In this document: positions 17,367 to 27,614 of the stretch, one piece after another | Numbering within the stretch: the stretch's first letter is position 1 | How the letters are laid out: every line of letters starts with the position of its first letter | Source: Giardia muris | Taxonomy: Eukaryota; Fornicata; Diplomonadida; Hexamitidae | Length of the DNA: 64,000 nt | NCBI GenBank assembly: GCA_006247105.1 | Contig: CM016928.1 | Location: 372,001-436,000, forward strand | Direction of reading: 5' to 3' | Notes under the pieces: model-generated | Told to the model about the DNA's origin: nothing | Databases searched by the model: none | The model's input: the letters and a program-made list of their open reading frames with translations, nothing else | Position numbers and translations under genes: made by a program

Positions 17367-18155
17367 TCATAGATAGCCAAGCTTTTTGCAGAATGAATAT
17401 TGACTCGGGACTTCCTGGATAAGACTCGTCGCTAGGATAAGCTCGGGATTCTCCTTCTTTGCGGCCTTCTTCTCGACCTCCGTCATGTTCACGAACTGGA
17501 AGTTGTCGAACTTGCGGCCCTTGACCTTGTCGTCGAAGAACTTCATCTTATCGAAGGGTCCATCTCCAATTCCAATGGCTGAGATCGCGAGTGGGTAGTG
17601 TGAGGCATCTACGATGGCCTTGCAATCCTGCTCCATATCCGAGACATCGCCGTCTGTGAGGAGGACCAGGAGGAAGAATTGGCGAGGACACGTCTTGCAG
17701 ATCTCGATGGCTTGGTAAATCATTGGGGCGAACGTCGTGGGGCCCGACATCTCAATATGAGGTGCGATCTGGCGATATGCCTTACAGACCTCATCGAAGC
17801 CATGAAAATGAGGATCTTCCTGAGTGGGGTAGAGAAGGGGCAAGACGGAGGAGCTCTTCGTATTAGTGCAACCAAAGCGATAGACGGGATAAATGTCATC
17901 ATCGTCGAACTCGTGGACGATGCGCGACATGATACGAAGCGCCTTCTCATATGGTGTCTCACGAGCAGAGGTATCATGAAGGCAACACCCATAGCTCTTT
18001 TTCCCGGTCCATTCGTTCGACTTGGAGAAGTCTATCCCGACAACCATCTGCATGGACTCGACGCCTGCCTTACGAATTGCTGCGGTGAGCTCATCGTAGT
18101 TCTTGTAGTACTCCTTGATTGCGACCTTGATATTCCGAGCGATCTTCACAGGCAT
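17367..18155 (-). CDS. Copine-like vWA domain protein
   Basis: 262 residues consisting almost entirely of the von Willebrand A domain that copines and plant RGLG ligases share. The MIDAS metal site is intact: DFSKSN (D-x-S-x-S, residues 42-46), the Thr in SGPTTFAPM, and the Asp in LLTDGDVSD. Copine-type signatures include YEKALRIMSRIV, DDDDIYPVYRFGC and HFHGFDEVCKAYR. There are no N-terminal C2 domains, so it cannot bind membranes in the way true copines do. The same single-domain form is known from other protists. ATG 18155 follows CAAGTAAA. Confidence 0.9.
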   Translation of the reverse strand: MPVKIARNIKVAIKEYYKNYDELTAAIRKAGVESMQMVVGIDFSKSNEWTGKKSYGCCLHDTSARETPYEKALRIMSRIVHEFDDDDIYPVYRFGCTNTKSSSVLPLLYPTQEDPHFHGFDEVCKAYRQIAPHIEMSGPTTFAPMIYQAIEICKTCPRQFFLLVLLTDGDVSDMEQDCKAIVDASHYPLAISAIGIGDGPFDKMKFFDDKVKGRKFDNFQFVNMTEVEKKAAKKENPELILATSLIQEVPSQYSFCKKLGYL

Positions 18156-18189
18156 TTTACTTGCATGGCTGAGCCATCGTTCCTTGCAC

Positions 18190-20604
18190 CTAATAACGGC
18201 GAAGGATCTTCAAGATAGAATCATTCTTCGCGAAGTCGGCTGCCGTCTTCCCGCTAGAGTGCCGGAGCCCGTTTTCGGCCCCGACTAACAGGTGGACAAC
18301 CTCCAAGTGGCCCTCGATCGATGCCGCCATCAGGGCTGTCAGTCCCGCACCCGCCGTGAAACGAGCATTGGTTGTTAGAGTAGCCTCTTTGTCGAGAAGG
18401 AGCTTCACGATCTCTGGTTTGTTGTTGCTTGAGGCGGTCATCAGAGCCGTCCACCCATCCACTCGCTGCATCCCCGCCTCCTTATTGAGAAGGGCACGGA
18501 CACAGTCCAAGCTACCGACACATGCAGCATCCATGAGCGCTGTTGAACCGTCATTGCGCTGCATACCAGCCTCTCTTTCTGCAAGAACTCGTGCTACGGC
18601 GCTGTTCCCGGCCTGAACGGCATACATAAGGGCCGTGGTCCCGGTTGCATCCCGCATTCCTGCCTGAAGGTTCATCCGATGCCAGACGCTCACAATGTCG
18701 TTGCGTTCGGCTGCTAACATCAGCTCGGTTTTCTGGCCATGTGGATAGGCTGGTGTCGAGGGCCGACCTTCAAGGGTGGAGGTTGCATCGAGATGACTTG
18801 CCAGTCGAGAGACACCCGCGGTGCGCGTGCGCGTACTATCAAGGCAGCCACTGGTGCGAAGGGGAGAACTCTCGCGAAGTGAGTCCTCTGCTATGCTCAT
18901 GCTCGGCATCCTATCATAAACCGAGTGATGTTGGTTATGCGCAACGGGTGCAGCAGGTGGGCGCTCCATCGGGGGCTTGTAGCTCGCAGGCCCGTTCTTT
19001 GCTGGCTCACCTTGCATTGTACTCTGAAGGGTACTGAGGCCACGCTCCATACTTCCTAGTGTACGGTCCATGTGGCCCAGAGTCCTATCGATAGAAGTGG
19101 TCCTACCAAAGGAGCGATCGGCCGTTGGCGCTTGAGCTGAGCTAGGCCGCGCGGATAAGCTTGAAGCACGCGCTCTGACGTTCGAGCGCTTATTTGCCGT
19201 CTGACGTGGAGTTGTACTCCCCAAGCCTGAATTCGACCCTGTGCCTGAGCCTGATGTCGAAGCTGCTGTCCTTCCAGATGCGGAGCGCGTGGTTGGTGTC
19301 TTTGCCGTTGAAGCCCGCATCAAGGTTCCATCCTCCGCGCGTCGGGAGAGAGACCCCCTTCCAGGAGTAGTTCCTGGACCTTGTCCTCGACTAGGTGGAC
19401 GTTCTCGGAGCTCGGGGGGGTGATTAGATGAAGATATGGACGACCGCTTGATTCCAACTTGTCCTCCATTGCGACCCGGGGTGCTATGTGGTAGACTGTT
19501 CATCAGACTACCCTTTTCAAAGTCAAGTTCATATTGGAAAGTGGCGTCTCGGTCTCGTGGGCCTCCCATGGACCCATGCGGACTCCGGGTATATTGCTCA
19601 GGCTCCCTTGCATGAGCTAGCTGGTCCCGAAGTGAAGCGATCTCTGCGCGTGCCGAGGCTAGGGAATCTTCAAGATTGCGCACTCGTTCATGCTCAACAG
19701 AAGCATTCGCACTCGCAGTACTCTCTGCACGGGTCAGCTCAAGCTTAAGACGCCCGGCTTCCTCAACAGAGACACGGTACTTCTCATGCAATATGCTCAG
19801 CTCTGCTTCGAGAGAATTGCATTTGCTCGTCAGAGACGCCTGGTGCTCGCGATCGTAGCGAGTCGTCTCCGCCAACTCTGATTCAAGCATATCTGCTCGA
19901 GCCTTGTGCTTGTTCGCATCTCGACGTGCTGCATCAAGCTCGTCGCGTAACATCTCAGTCTCACGCTTCAGACAGATGCAGGACTGGCAGGGGCTGGGTA
20001 GTGGCTCGTCGGCAAAGCGGACGCTCTGCGAGCGAGGGCGTTGGGGTTTTCTTACCGTCTCCTCATGCTTGGTGAGTAAGGTCGCAATATCCTTCGCTCC
20101 CGCAGCCGTTGCCGCATCAATGGCACTACGTAAATCCTCCCCCTTGGGTGGAGCCACCTCAAGAATTGTCTTAACACTCTCTTTCTGGTCGGCAGCGATA
20201 GCATGTTCAAGAGCATCCTTTCCTGTATTATCCCTAAGGAAGAGAGTGGAGGAGAGCACCCGGAGTGCGTCCGTACTTCCCGAGATCGCTGCGACAATTC
20301 CCGCCGTGCGCCCGTCGGCATTCGGTTGAGTCCCTTCAAACGGCCCCAGAATCTCACAAACCTCCCGGTAGTCTCTGGCGGCCGCAAGCATCAATGCTGT
20401 CGAGCCGTCCGGAGAGACGATCCCAGCCTCCTCTGGAGCGAGAAGAGCCACCATGCGCGCATCGTTTGTTCGAGCAGCAAGCATCAAGGCCGTCTCTCCG
20501 CCCCCATCTCGGGACCGCTTGTAGACACTGACCGACTCCTCAACACTGGCGATGTCGTGCTCCAGCACAGCGCGAAACCAGTCTTTGCGGCAGGACAGCA
20601 GCAT
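18190..20604 (-). CDS. Ankyrin repeat protein, 21.1 type, with central coiled coil
   Basis: 804 residues. N-terminal ankyrin repeats occupy about residues 1-190 (GETALMLAARTNDARM, GSTALMLAAARDYREV and two or three weaker ones). A coiled coil follows (about 205-335, RETEMLRDELDAARRDANKH...), then about 260 residues of Ser/Thr/Arg/Pro-rich low complexity, then five ankyrin repeats to the end (TELMLAAERNDIV, GTTALMYAVQAGNSAV, GSTALMDAACVG, GWTALMTASSNN, GLTALMAASIEGHLEVV). Such proteins are a large Giardia family annotated protein 21.1; partners are unknown. ATG 20604 lies 24 bases behind ATTTTATAGTCAAAA. The divergent gene is another ankyrin protein. Confidence 0.9.
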   Translation of the reverse strand: MLLSCRKDWFRAVLEHDIASVEESVSVYKRSRDGGGETALMLAARTNDARMVALLAPEEAGIVSPDGSTALMLAAARDYREVCEILGPFEGTQPNADGRTAGIVAAISGSTDALRVLSSTLFLRDNTGKDALEHAIAADQKESVKTILEVAPPKGEDLRSAIDAATAAGAKDIATLLTKHEETVRKPQRPRSQSVRFADEPLPSPCQSCICLKRETEMLRDELDAARRDANKHKARADMLESELAETTRYDREHQASLTSKCNSLEAELSILHEKYRVSVEEAGRLKLELTRAESTASANASVEHERVRNLEDSLASARAEIASLRDQLAHAREPEQYTRSPHGSMGGPRDRDATFQYELDFEKGSLMNSLPHSTPGRNGGQVGIKRSSISSSNHPPELRERPPSRGQGPGTTPGRGSLSRRAEDGTLMRASTAKTPTTRSASGRTAASTSGSGTGSNSGLGSTTPRQTANKRSNVRARASSLSARPSSAQAPTADRSFGRTTSIDRTLGHMDRTLGSMERGLSTLQSTMQGEPAKNGPASYKPPMERPPAAPVAHNQHHSVYDRMPSMSIAEDSLRESSPLRTSGCLDSTRTRTAGVSRLASHLDATSTLEGRPSTPAYPHGQKTELMLAAERNDIVSVWHRMNLQAGMRDATGTTALMYAVQAGNSAVARVLAEREAGMQRNDGSTALMDAACVGSLDCVRALLNKEAGMQRVDGWTALMTASSNNKPEIVKLLLDKEATLTTNARFTAGAGLTALMAASIEGHLEVVHLLVGAENGLRHSSGKTAADFAKNDSILKILRRY

Positions 20605-20781
20605 CGAGGCGGGTTTTGACTATAAAATTCCATGCTTTGACAGCTCATGGAGACATGGCGGTCGCCACATACTCGAACACGCGAGATGTTGTAGGTTCCT
20701 CAGTAAGCTCCGCGCGTGTCTACCGGAATGCGAGGAAATGGCGTCTCAGGCCGTCGGCGCCTAATCGAGCGCCAAAAAAAG

Positions 20782-22494
20782 ATGAATCCACAAGTATGGT
20801 TCGAGGCGGCTGAGCGGGGAGACCTTGATACCCTGAGGAAGCTTGCCCCAACGCACACCCGTACGCGCGATGAGCGGGGCCTTACCGCGCTGATGGTCGC
20901 AACCCTATGTGGACAAGCACGCGTCCTCCCCTTCTTGGCGGAGGCAGAGTCCGGGCTGTTCATCAACGGATGGAGTGCGCTTAGCCTTGCGGCGCGGGAC
21001 AACAACGTCCTCGCCTGCCGGCAGCTCGTCTCCTTCGAGCTCTCTCTGAGCGGCTACGCGGACGAAGGGTACCCGCTCCACGCGGCTGCTATTGCAGGCT
21101 CGGCCGAGACCTTCGATCTATTACTCTACAAGCGTACGGATCTCGATAGCCTTCCTGTCCTCAAGATCCTTGCTGCACGGAGGTCGGACCCGAAGGTTAC
21201 CCTCCGCATGCTCCGCATGCTCTGCTCGGAGTCTCCATACCTGTTCGTTGCCGACCTTTGCCGGGCGCGGGTACTTGCGGTTCTCCCCGAGGTCGTTAAC
21301 TTCATTGACGCCGAGATCACTCTCCGCGAGGGAGGGGATAGTGGAAGCATCAAGCAGTACAGTCCATTGAAGGAGCACACTGGCTCCTTGCGCTCGAGGT
21401 CGCCCTCGCCGGACATTAATATGCGATCTGTTGACCGTCGTACCGGCGCGCTCGAGCATCGGCAGAACCCAACTACCGCGCCGCCAGTCACTGCCGCCCC
21501 AACGAGAGGTGATCCTTTCCCCGAGCCCGCTCAAGAGGCTCCCCCCGCCTCAAATGTATTGAATGCCTCGATTGAACCGTATTCGGAGATCCCCGTGCAG
21601 AATCCCCAGCCCTTTTCGGCACCGGATTATACCCCTGCCTATTCGGAACAGTACTTCGGAGCAGAGGCCTGGCAGAGGGGGCGGTGCAGCGCTCCTTCGT
21701 ATCCGGTCGATAGTTCGATCCAGAGGTTGGCTGAACCCGAACACTTTTCAGAAATCGAGACGGCAGTCGATATCTCGCGGTCAGGAGTCCTCCCAACAAC
21801 GGCTCTTCCCACGGTGCCTGCACCTCCGGCAAATGCATATGAAGAGGAGTCTGGCTATCCAATGGGAGGAAACGATGAATACGGGTACAACCAGGCCATC
21901 AATGGGTTTCCAGGGTATGTTCCTGAGACTGAGGGTAGACCGGAGACCGGAGCCGATGATTTGGTCGAGAGGAGGACCGAGACCAGCACTGGGACTGAGA
22001 ACGGACCCGAGGTCTATCATGCCGAGATCCGCTACGACGACGTCGAGCAGGATCGCAACTCGGTGACTCCTTCACTTCAAGCATATTCGGGGCAGGCTGC
22101 GGGGCCTGGGGACAACCCGGAGTCTCCGCTCGTCAACCGGATCAATTCTCTCGATAGGACATGCACGGACCCCGTCGACTTCTCTCCGGAGGGCTTCGAC
22201 CACCTCAAGCGCCAGATCAATGAGTTTTCAGGGAATATGATGTCTATAATGCGCGACCTAGTGGCAGGGCAGGAGATGCAACGCGCCCTGCTTGAGAGGC
22301 AGAACTCCCAGCTCAGTGATATCCTAACTCGGTCTCCAAGCCCGTTGAGAGGGCCGTCCTTTGGGGCAGGTTATCCGGCTCCTCGCCCCATACCTGGACA
22401 GAAGGGTGGAGAGGTTGGGCCAATATATGAGACCAGTCCAACTCCCCAATATACTCCCGAGACTTCGAGAGGAAATTCGTCACGCTACTATTAG
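20782..22494 (+). CDS. Ankyrin repeat protein, 21.1 type, with disordered C-terminus
   Basis: 570 residues from the ATG at 20782, which follows GCCAAAAAAAG; in-frame ATG 20728 and GTG 20716 upstream lack this context. Only the first 160 or so residues are ankyrin repeats (PQVWFEAAERGDLDTL, GLTALMVATLCGQARV, GWSALSLAARDNNVLAC), the last ones degenerate. The rest is Pro/Glu/Ser/Tyr-rich and disordered (SRSPSPDINMRS, PYSEIPVQNPQPFS), with a possible short helix near the end (FDHLKRQINEFSGNMMSIM). It converges with the RING protein gene across 110 bases. Confidence 0.87.
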   Translation: MNPQVWFEAAERGDLDTLRKLAPTHTRTRDERGLTALMVATLCGQARVLPFLAEAESGLFINGWSALSLAARDNNVLACRQLVSFELSLSGYADEGYPLHAAAIAGSAETFDLLLYKRTDLDSLPVLKILAARRSDPKVTLRMLRMLCSESPYLFVADLCRARVLAVLPEVVNFIDAEITLREGGDSGSIKQYSPLKEHTGSLRSRSPSPDINMRSVDRRTGALEHRQNPTTAPPVTAAPTRGDPFPEPAQEAPPASNVLNASIEPYSEIPVQNPQPFSAPDYTPAYSEQYFGAEAWQRGRCSAPSYPVDSSIQRLAEPEHFSEIETAVDISRSGVLPTTALPTVPAPPANAYEEESGYPMGGNDEYGYNQAINGFPGYVPETEGRPETGADDLVERRTETSTGTENGPEVYHAEIRYDDVEQDRNSVTPSLQAYSGQAAGPGDNPESPLVNRINSLDRTCTDPVDFSPEGFDHLKRQINEFSGNMMSIMRDLVAGQEMQRALLERQNSQLSDILTRSPSPLRGPSFGAGYPAPRPIPGQKGGEVGPIYETSPTPQYTPETSRGNSSRYY

Positions 22495-22604
22495 ACCGGT
22501 AAGGATGATATGTGGAGGAGGGGTTCACACGTGGAAAGGGAGTGTGGGACGGAGATATCCGGATGATGTTCAACGATAAACGGCCCTCAAAAAGGGTTGT
22601 AAAC

Positions 22605-24740
22605 TTAAGCTTCCTGTTCGAGCATACGCCTTGAGGCCACGTCACCAAGCGCGTGGCGAAGCTCAGCGTTCTCGTGGTTCAAGCCTTCTATTTGTCTCAA
22701 GAGGTCAAGACGCGCGGAGACGCCATAGGACTCACCGGAAGGAGTCCCTGTGACCTCAAAGCCAGCAAGGAAGTCGTCAATCCGAATCCGGGTGAAGTCG
22801 GTCATGTAGAAGCGGCGCAGCATCCCGAAGAGCTCCATGAAGCTCCGTAGACGCTTCTCCTTATCCTCGGCGAAGTTGACCCCGACCTTCACCCTACGTC
22901 TACACTCATTAGCGAAGATAGCGAAGGGAACAGATGAGTCTGGGACCGGTGTTGGATTCAGGATATAACGAATCAAGCTAATGGTTGTGATCTCTGGCAA
23001 AGCGCTTGTGACGGTGGAGTGTTTTGAGGGGGTATCGACGGGGCTATTCATCCCCTCGGCTAGGGCGGAATACTCCCGTGCAATACGCCCAAGCTTATCC
23101 TTCAATGCCTGATACTCGAGGTATTGCTTCCTAAAGGCCTCGGATGAGAGACCGCTCCCAACCTCGAGCTGGGTGTAAAGAGAATCACGCTCTCCCTGAA
23201 GACGAGAGAGCTGGTCCGTCAAGACCCGGTTCTTCTCCGTAAGCTTTCTACTCTCCGAGATATGTATGATATTGCTCTTCTGAAGCTCCGCTAAGGACCG
23301 TTGCAAGGCATCATACTTATTCTCGGCCTCACGGATCATTCCGACGACTGTGGCCTCACGACGCATCAATTCTGTTCTTATATGTGCCAGTTTGTCGGAC
23401 GAAAGATTGGCATCCTCAAGGACGGTGGTGAGTTCTCCAAGGTTAGGGAGTGTATCATCGACGAGTAAGGACGGTAATTGGTGCTGAGAACGATCAACAT
23501 CCTCAGGCACCTTCTCAGACCTATCTAACCTCAACCGCTTCTCACGCTCCTCATACTCCGTCAAACGTTCCTGAAGGACACGTAATTGATCCGTCTTCTC
23601 TCGTAATTCCCCTTCCAGTACGTCGATTCGATTCATTAGGTTCCGACAGACCTCAGGGCCATGCATTCGAGAGGCATCAAAGGAAGTGACTTCCGATGCC
23701 GTTGACAGGTGGGAGGCGCTTTGTAATTCAGTGGTCGCCCCAGTTGAAGAGTCAACATACATCTGCTTACAGCTGGAACAAAGAGACTTTCCACGAAGGA
23801 ATCGACTCATTGTCCCTGTCAATTCCCCGAGGAAGTATTTGATCTGAGTCAGTGACTCGTTTGTCTCATTGACGCCATTAAGGATGTAGTCCTGGTCGGT
23901 CTTCGTATGGAGGCAGACTTGGAGAATTTTATCACCGAATGTATCCGTAAAGTCATCTGAAGGATGCTCGACCTCCGAACGCTCTTCTACACGTGGACTA
24001 TGCCGGTCCAGTGGCAATTGATCATGGACCGACTCCCGAATTAACGAGAGGATGGCACTATAAGGCTGAATCGTGGAGTTCTCCGAAAGGTGCAAGTCAC
24101 TACTCCGTGCCAGGCTCGTTAGGAGACGGCTTCGAGCCTCGGGTCGTGGCGGACGCTTATGCGGGCAAACGAAGAGATGGCTATTATAGAGACTGAAGAG
24201 CGTGTTCAGGAAGTTACAACGCCCGGAATCAATGGCGTAAGGACACGTGACGATCGCCTGGCTTTGTATCGCATCGAGCCTTTCAGCATCGACCAGGGCC
24301 AAGATAACGCCCTTCTGGCAAACGGGACAACGTAACTCGCAGAAATCCGATGAAAGACCTCGTTCGAGACAAGTGGTGCAGATCAGGTGCTCGCATGGAT
24401 ATAAGGCGATGGGAAGGCTCATTACCTCGGCGCATGAACCACAGCGTGTCGGATCATTGGCAGGGAGCGCATCCTCATTGCTCAGAAGCAAATGAAGCCC
24501 ACCCGGGACGTACTGCGTCAAGGGGTCCATCGGGAGGAGAAGGCACGGATATAGCTTACGCTGCGCGATGAGGTGAAGACAAAGTCCGAAAAACGCGTCT
24601 AGACGGGAGATGAGTGTGTAATCGACGTCGAAGACACGAATCGCCCCCGTGGCCTTCATAATGACGGTCTGGATAAGGTTGGTCTCTGCGTGCGGAGTGA
24701 GTGGGAGCCGCAGCTCGGTCAGAACCTCGCTACTCTGCAT
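22605..24740 (-). CDS. RING-finger protein with coiled coil
   Basis: 711 residues from the ATG at 24740 (behind GTGGCAAAAAT). ATGs at 24776 and 24773 would overlap the stop of the gene upstream. A complete C3HC4 RING lies at about residues 100-142: CGSC, then PCEH, CTTC and CPVC, which makes an E3 ubiquitin ligase likely. A second Cys/His cluster follows (CPYAIDSGRCNF...HLFVCPHK, about residues 165-200), placed like the zinc fingers after the RING in TRAF- or SIAH-type ligases. Residues about 360-570 form coiled coils (CRNLMNRIDVLEGELREKTD, ESRKLTEKNRVLTDQLSRL). The C-terminal 100 residues look globular. The substrate is unknown. Confidence 0.85.
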   Translation of the reverse strand: MQSSEVLTELRLPLTPHAETNLIQTVIMKATGAIRVFDVDYTLISRLDAFFGLCLHLIAQRKLYPCLLLPMDPLTQYVPGGLHLLLSNEDALPANDPTRCGSCAEVMSLPIALYPCEHLICTTCLERGLSSDFCELRCPVCQKGVILALVDAERLDAIQSQAIVTCPYAIDSGRCNFLNTLFSLYNSHLFVCPHKRPPRPEARSRLLTSLARSSDLHLSENSTIQPYSAILSLIRESVHDQLPLDRHSPRVEERSEVEHPSDDFTDTFGDKILQVCLHTKTDQDYILNGVNETNESLTQIKYFLGELTGTMSRFLRGKSLCSSCKQMYVDSSTGATTELQSASHLSTASEVTSFDASRMHGPEVCRNLMNRIDVLEGELREKTDQLRVLQERLTEYEEREKRLRLDRSEKVPEDVDRSQHQLPSLLVDDTLPNLGELTTVLEDANLSSDKLAHIRTELMRREATVVGMIREAENKYDALQRSLAELQKSNIIHISESRKLTEKNRVLTDQLSRLQGERDSLYTQLEVGSGLSSEAFRKQYLEYQALKDKLGRIAREYSALAEGMNSPVDTPSKHSTVTSALPEITTISLIRYILNPTPVPDSSVPFAIFANECRRRVKVGVNFAEDKEKRLRSFMELFGMLRRFYMTDFTRIRIDDFLAGFEVTGTPSGESYGVSARLDLLRQIEGLNHENAELRHALGDVASRRMLEQEA

Positions 24741-24772
24741 ATTTTTGCCACGTTTTACACTCCACTCCCGCA

Positions 24773-27541
24773 TCATACGTCCTCGACCTCGATGAGGTTC
24801 GAGATCGGAAGGCTACACTTCGGACATCTCGTGTTCTCAGTCCAATGGAAGTTCGAGCTGGGGTTGACGACCATGTGCGCACATGGGATCATGACAAGAA
24901 CACGAGAGCCTGGAGGCGGAATCGGCGGCCCCTTCGGCTTCGCTGCTATCTCGTTGAGCTGCTGCATCAGCTTCGTCATCTCGTCCATCTTGTACTGGTT
25001 GAATTGCCTGCGCATTTTGAGCTCGGCCAGCTCCTTCGCACGCGCGTGGGCCTGGTCCTGGAGAGTCGTGATGCTACGGCGGACAGATGCGATCTCAAGG
25101 CGGAGTGATTGCTTCTGAGGAGAGGTTGGAGAACGCACGTCGATGCCAGTCGCATTCCGCGCCGCCTCCGACGCAACACGGAGGCTCTGCTGCATGCTAG
25201 CCGCCTCCTCTCCCTTCAAGCGCGTCTGCTCTCCAAGCTCGTTGAGGTAGTCCGTAACCGTAACGAGCTCCGCCGCCAGCTGCTCGTTCTCCTGGTCACG
25301 CTTTGATAGCTCATCTCGTGCCTGCTCTAACTCACGCTCCTTAAGCTCGAGACGCTGCCTAACGACCTCGACCTCCTCCTCCTGAAGCTTGCACGAATCC
25401 GCATAAATTTTCTGGGTGCTCTGAGACCTCCCAATCTGTTGGCGATATGTCTCGCACTCGCGCTCCTTTGTCTTGATCTGCTCCCGCAATTTCGCTATCT
25501 GGGCCTTCAGGTCATGGATCTCTCGCGACAGCTTACGGCTCTCCTCGCGATTCACGACGGTACTCCCCCCATGCTCCGAGGCCAAGCTATTTTCCCCAAG
25601 GGAGCGAGGCATTATCCCGGACGTGGGCCTCCCATTGCCGAACGGGCTCGAGATTGCGTCTGCGGCACCACAACCCGCATCAATTGGGACATAGCCGGTC
25701 GTCGGTGCGATGTCCGAGCCTTCGTCGGTGGTGATTCCATCAAAGGATGGACGATCCGACGACTTGCGCCAACCAGCAGGAAGGGGAACCACGTCGGCCA
25801 TGGGGGAGTGAGGGACGAAAATCTTTTCGGCCGCGGTCAAGGCATGTCCAGACCCAGACGCCTGTTCCGAGCTCGTGTCCTCCTCCGGCCTCATGATTCC
25901 ACCCGCTCTATCGGGGTCTTCGAGATACTTCGTTGCAAGCGCTTGCTGTGGCGACAGGGCGCGGCCCGTTTGGGATGTGCGCCCTGTCCAAGATCCATCC
26001 GTATACTGCGTCGCCAGGCGCGTCTGCTCATCCCGCGCCAGTCCCCGGGTTAAGGGGCCAGGGCTCTCAATCACCTCGCGTGGGAATTCAACGTCGTCGT
26101 ACCCGCTGTCGGAGCCCATCCCCTCAAAAAAAGATTTCCGTGCGCCGTTTTTTTGGGTATCGCGCGTGTTACTAGCGAGGTGGGCGCCCCCGGGGACCGG
26201 AGGAGGGACCTTGCGATTGATGTGTGGAGGCCATGCAGGGGCCTTCTCGCCCTCCCCACGGTCCTCGATCGGGACCCTAGCTTGGCGGATGGGGGGCTCA
26301 CCTGCTCCTTGGACTGTCCCTCCATTGATGGAATAATTAATGGAATTGCCAGTGGAACTGTAATCCGCGAGCGTAGTGTCGTAGGTCAGAGTTGCAAGAG
26401 CACTGGGGACGGAGCGTCCACCCGTCATGGACGATTGGTCCATTGAGATGAGGCCCCCGAGCTGGGACGCCTGGTGAGAAACCTCCGAGGCCTGCATCGA
26501 GGCATACATCGACACGTTCAGGTGAAGATCCGGGTTCTCGTTGATGTCGACCAGGTTGTCAATGAACTGCTGGGTTGCCTTGTCATACCCAGTCTTCTTT
26601 CTCTCCTGAAGACTGTTGCGGCGATCGGCTCCCTCCTGGGTGAACTCATTTGAGCGGTGATCGACTAATGTAGTTGCGGCGGAGTGGTCTCTAGGACCGG
26701 CTCGAATTGCGACACTTGAGTCACGAGTGCGCGAGGCGGCATGAGGAGACACCCCACGGGCTAGATCGCGCATGGCTGCCCGCTGGCGTGTCGAGGGCGC
26801 GCGCCCACAGCTCGCGGTCCTGCGTAGCTCTCCATCGTCAGTTTCAAGTAATAGCTCCTGGGTGGCAATCTGATCGGCCGCGAAGGGGCCCTTGGTACTG
26901 GAGGAACGGCGGTCGCGAGTGTAGGCCACAGGCCTACGAATATCATCGTAGTCATCGGAGGAGTCATGAGGGATGGAGGCAGTGAATCCTTCGTTCTGCA
27001 TCAACGCATGCTCGCCGCACTCAAGGATCTGGACGATCATTTCATGCCCGCCGAGCTGGGCGTAGTTGATGGCCGCCTTCCCAATGTAGTTCCTCATCCC
27101 TTGTTCATGGCTGGCTAGGATCGAGCTGATGAGCTCATATCCGTTTTCAGCGGCGTACATGAGAGCGGTCTTTCCTTGGTCGTTAGCATAGCATTTCTCC
27201 GTCGGGAGGAGGGCAATGACGGCGTCCTCGTGGCCGTTTTCAGCCGCATACATCAGTGCCGTCTTTCCAGCGCGGTTTTGCATCTGAGCCTCGCGTGGGA
27301 TGAGCAGCTCGACGAGCCGGGTGCGTCCATGCTGGGCGGCGATCATCAGTGCCGTGTTCCCATGAGGGTTCACCTTCCTGCCCTCTTGAGGAAGAAGAAG
27401 CTCGGCTATCTCGAGATGCCCCTCACGAGCGGCGTACATCAGGGCTGTGTTCCCTCGCTCGTCGCTACCCCCGGCCTCATTGAGACGGCCTCGGACGCCG
27501 TCAAGATCGCCCCTCTGGGCGGCCGCAATCAGGCTTGTCAT
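24773..27541 (-). CDS. Ankyrin-coiled-coil protein with C-terminal half-RING
   Basis: 922 residues from the ATG at 27541 (AAAAAGAGTCGTTG upstream). About six ankyrin repeats at residues 1-190 (GNTALMYAAREGHLEIAELL, GNTALMIAAQHGRTRLV, GKTALMYAAENGHEDAV and others) are followed by about 400 disordered residues, a coiled coil at about 640-860 (SREIHDLKAQIAKLREQIK...), and a C-terminal module with PPGS, IPCAHM and RCPKC. That module resembles the second half of a RING, lacking the first Cys pair. The coiled-coil protein at 27615-28493 ends in the same module, so the two are related. In other families, ankyrin plus RING-like ends mark E3 ligases; here that is only a possibility. Confidence 0.88.
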   Translation of the reverse strand: MTSLIAAAQRGDLDGVRGRLNEAGGSDERGNTALMYAAREGHLEIAELLLPQEGRKVNPHGNTALMIAAQHGRTRLVELLIPREAQMQNRAGKTALMYAAENGHEDAVIALLPTEKCYANDQGKTALMYAAENGYELISSILASHEQGMRNYIGKAAINYAQLGGHEMIVQILECGEHALMQNEGFTASIPHDSSDDYDDIRRPVAYTRDRRSSSTKGPFAADQIATQELLLETDDGELRRTASCGRAPSTRQRAAMRDLARGVSPHAASRTRDSSVAIRAGPRDHSAATTLVDHRSNEFTQEGADRRNSLQERKKTGYDKATQQFIDNLVDINENPDLHLNVSMYASMQASEVSHQASQLGGLISMDQSSMTGGRSVPSALATLTYDTTLADYSSTGNSINYSINGGTVQGAGEPPIRQARVPIEDRGEGEKAPAWPPHINRKVPPPVPGGAHLASNTRDTQKNGARKSFFEGMGSDSGYDDVEFPREVIESPGPLTRGLARDEQTRLATQYTDGSWTGRTSQTGRALSPQQALATKYLEDPDRAGGIMRPEEDTSSEQASGSGHALTAAEKIFVPHSPMADVVPLPAGWRKSSDRPSFDGITTDEGSDIAPTTGYVPIDAGCGAADAISSPFGNGRPTSGIMPRSLGENSLASEHGGSTVVNREESRKLSREIHDLKAQIAKLREQIKTKERECETYRQQIGRSQSTQKIYADSCKLQEEEVEVVRQRLELKERELEQARDELSKRDQENEQLAAELVTVTDYLNELGEQTRLKGEEAASMQQSLRVASEAARNATGIDVRSPTSPQKQSLRLEIASVRRSITTLQDQAHARAKELAELKMRRQFNQYKMDEMTKLMQQLNEIAAKPKGPPIPPPGSRVLVMIPCAHMVVNPSSNFHWTENTRCPKCSLPISNLIEVEDV

Positions 27542-27614
27542 CAACGACTCTTTTTAGTTCAGGCTCACCTCGAAGAAGCCTCTGGCACGTACTCGCTCGT
27601 CCTTTACTCACCCA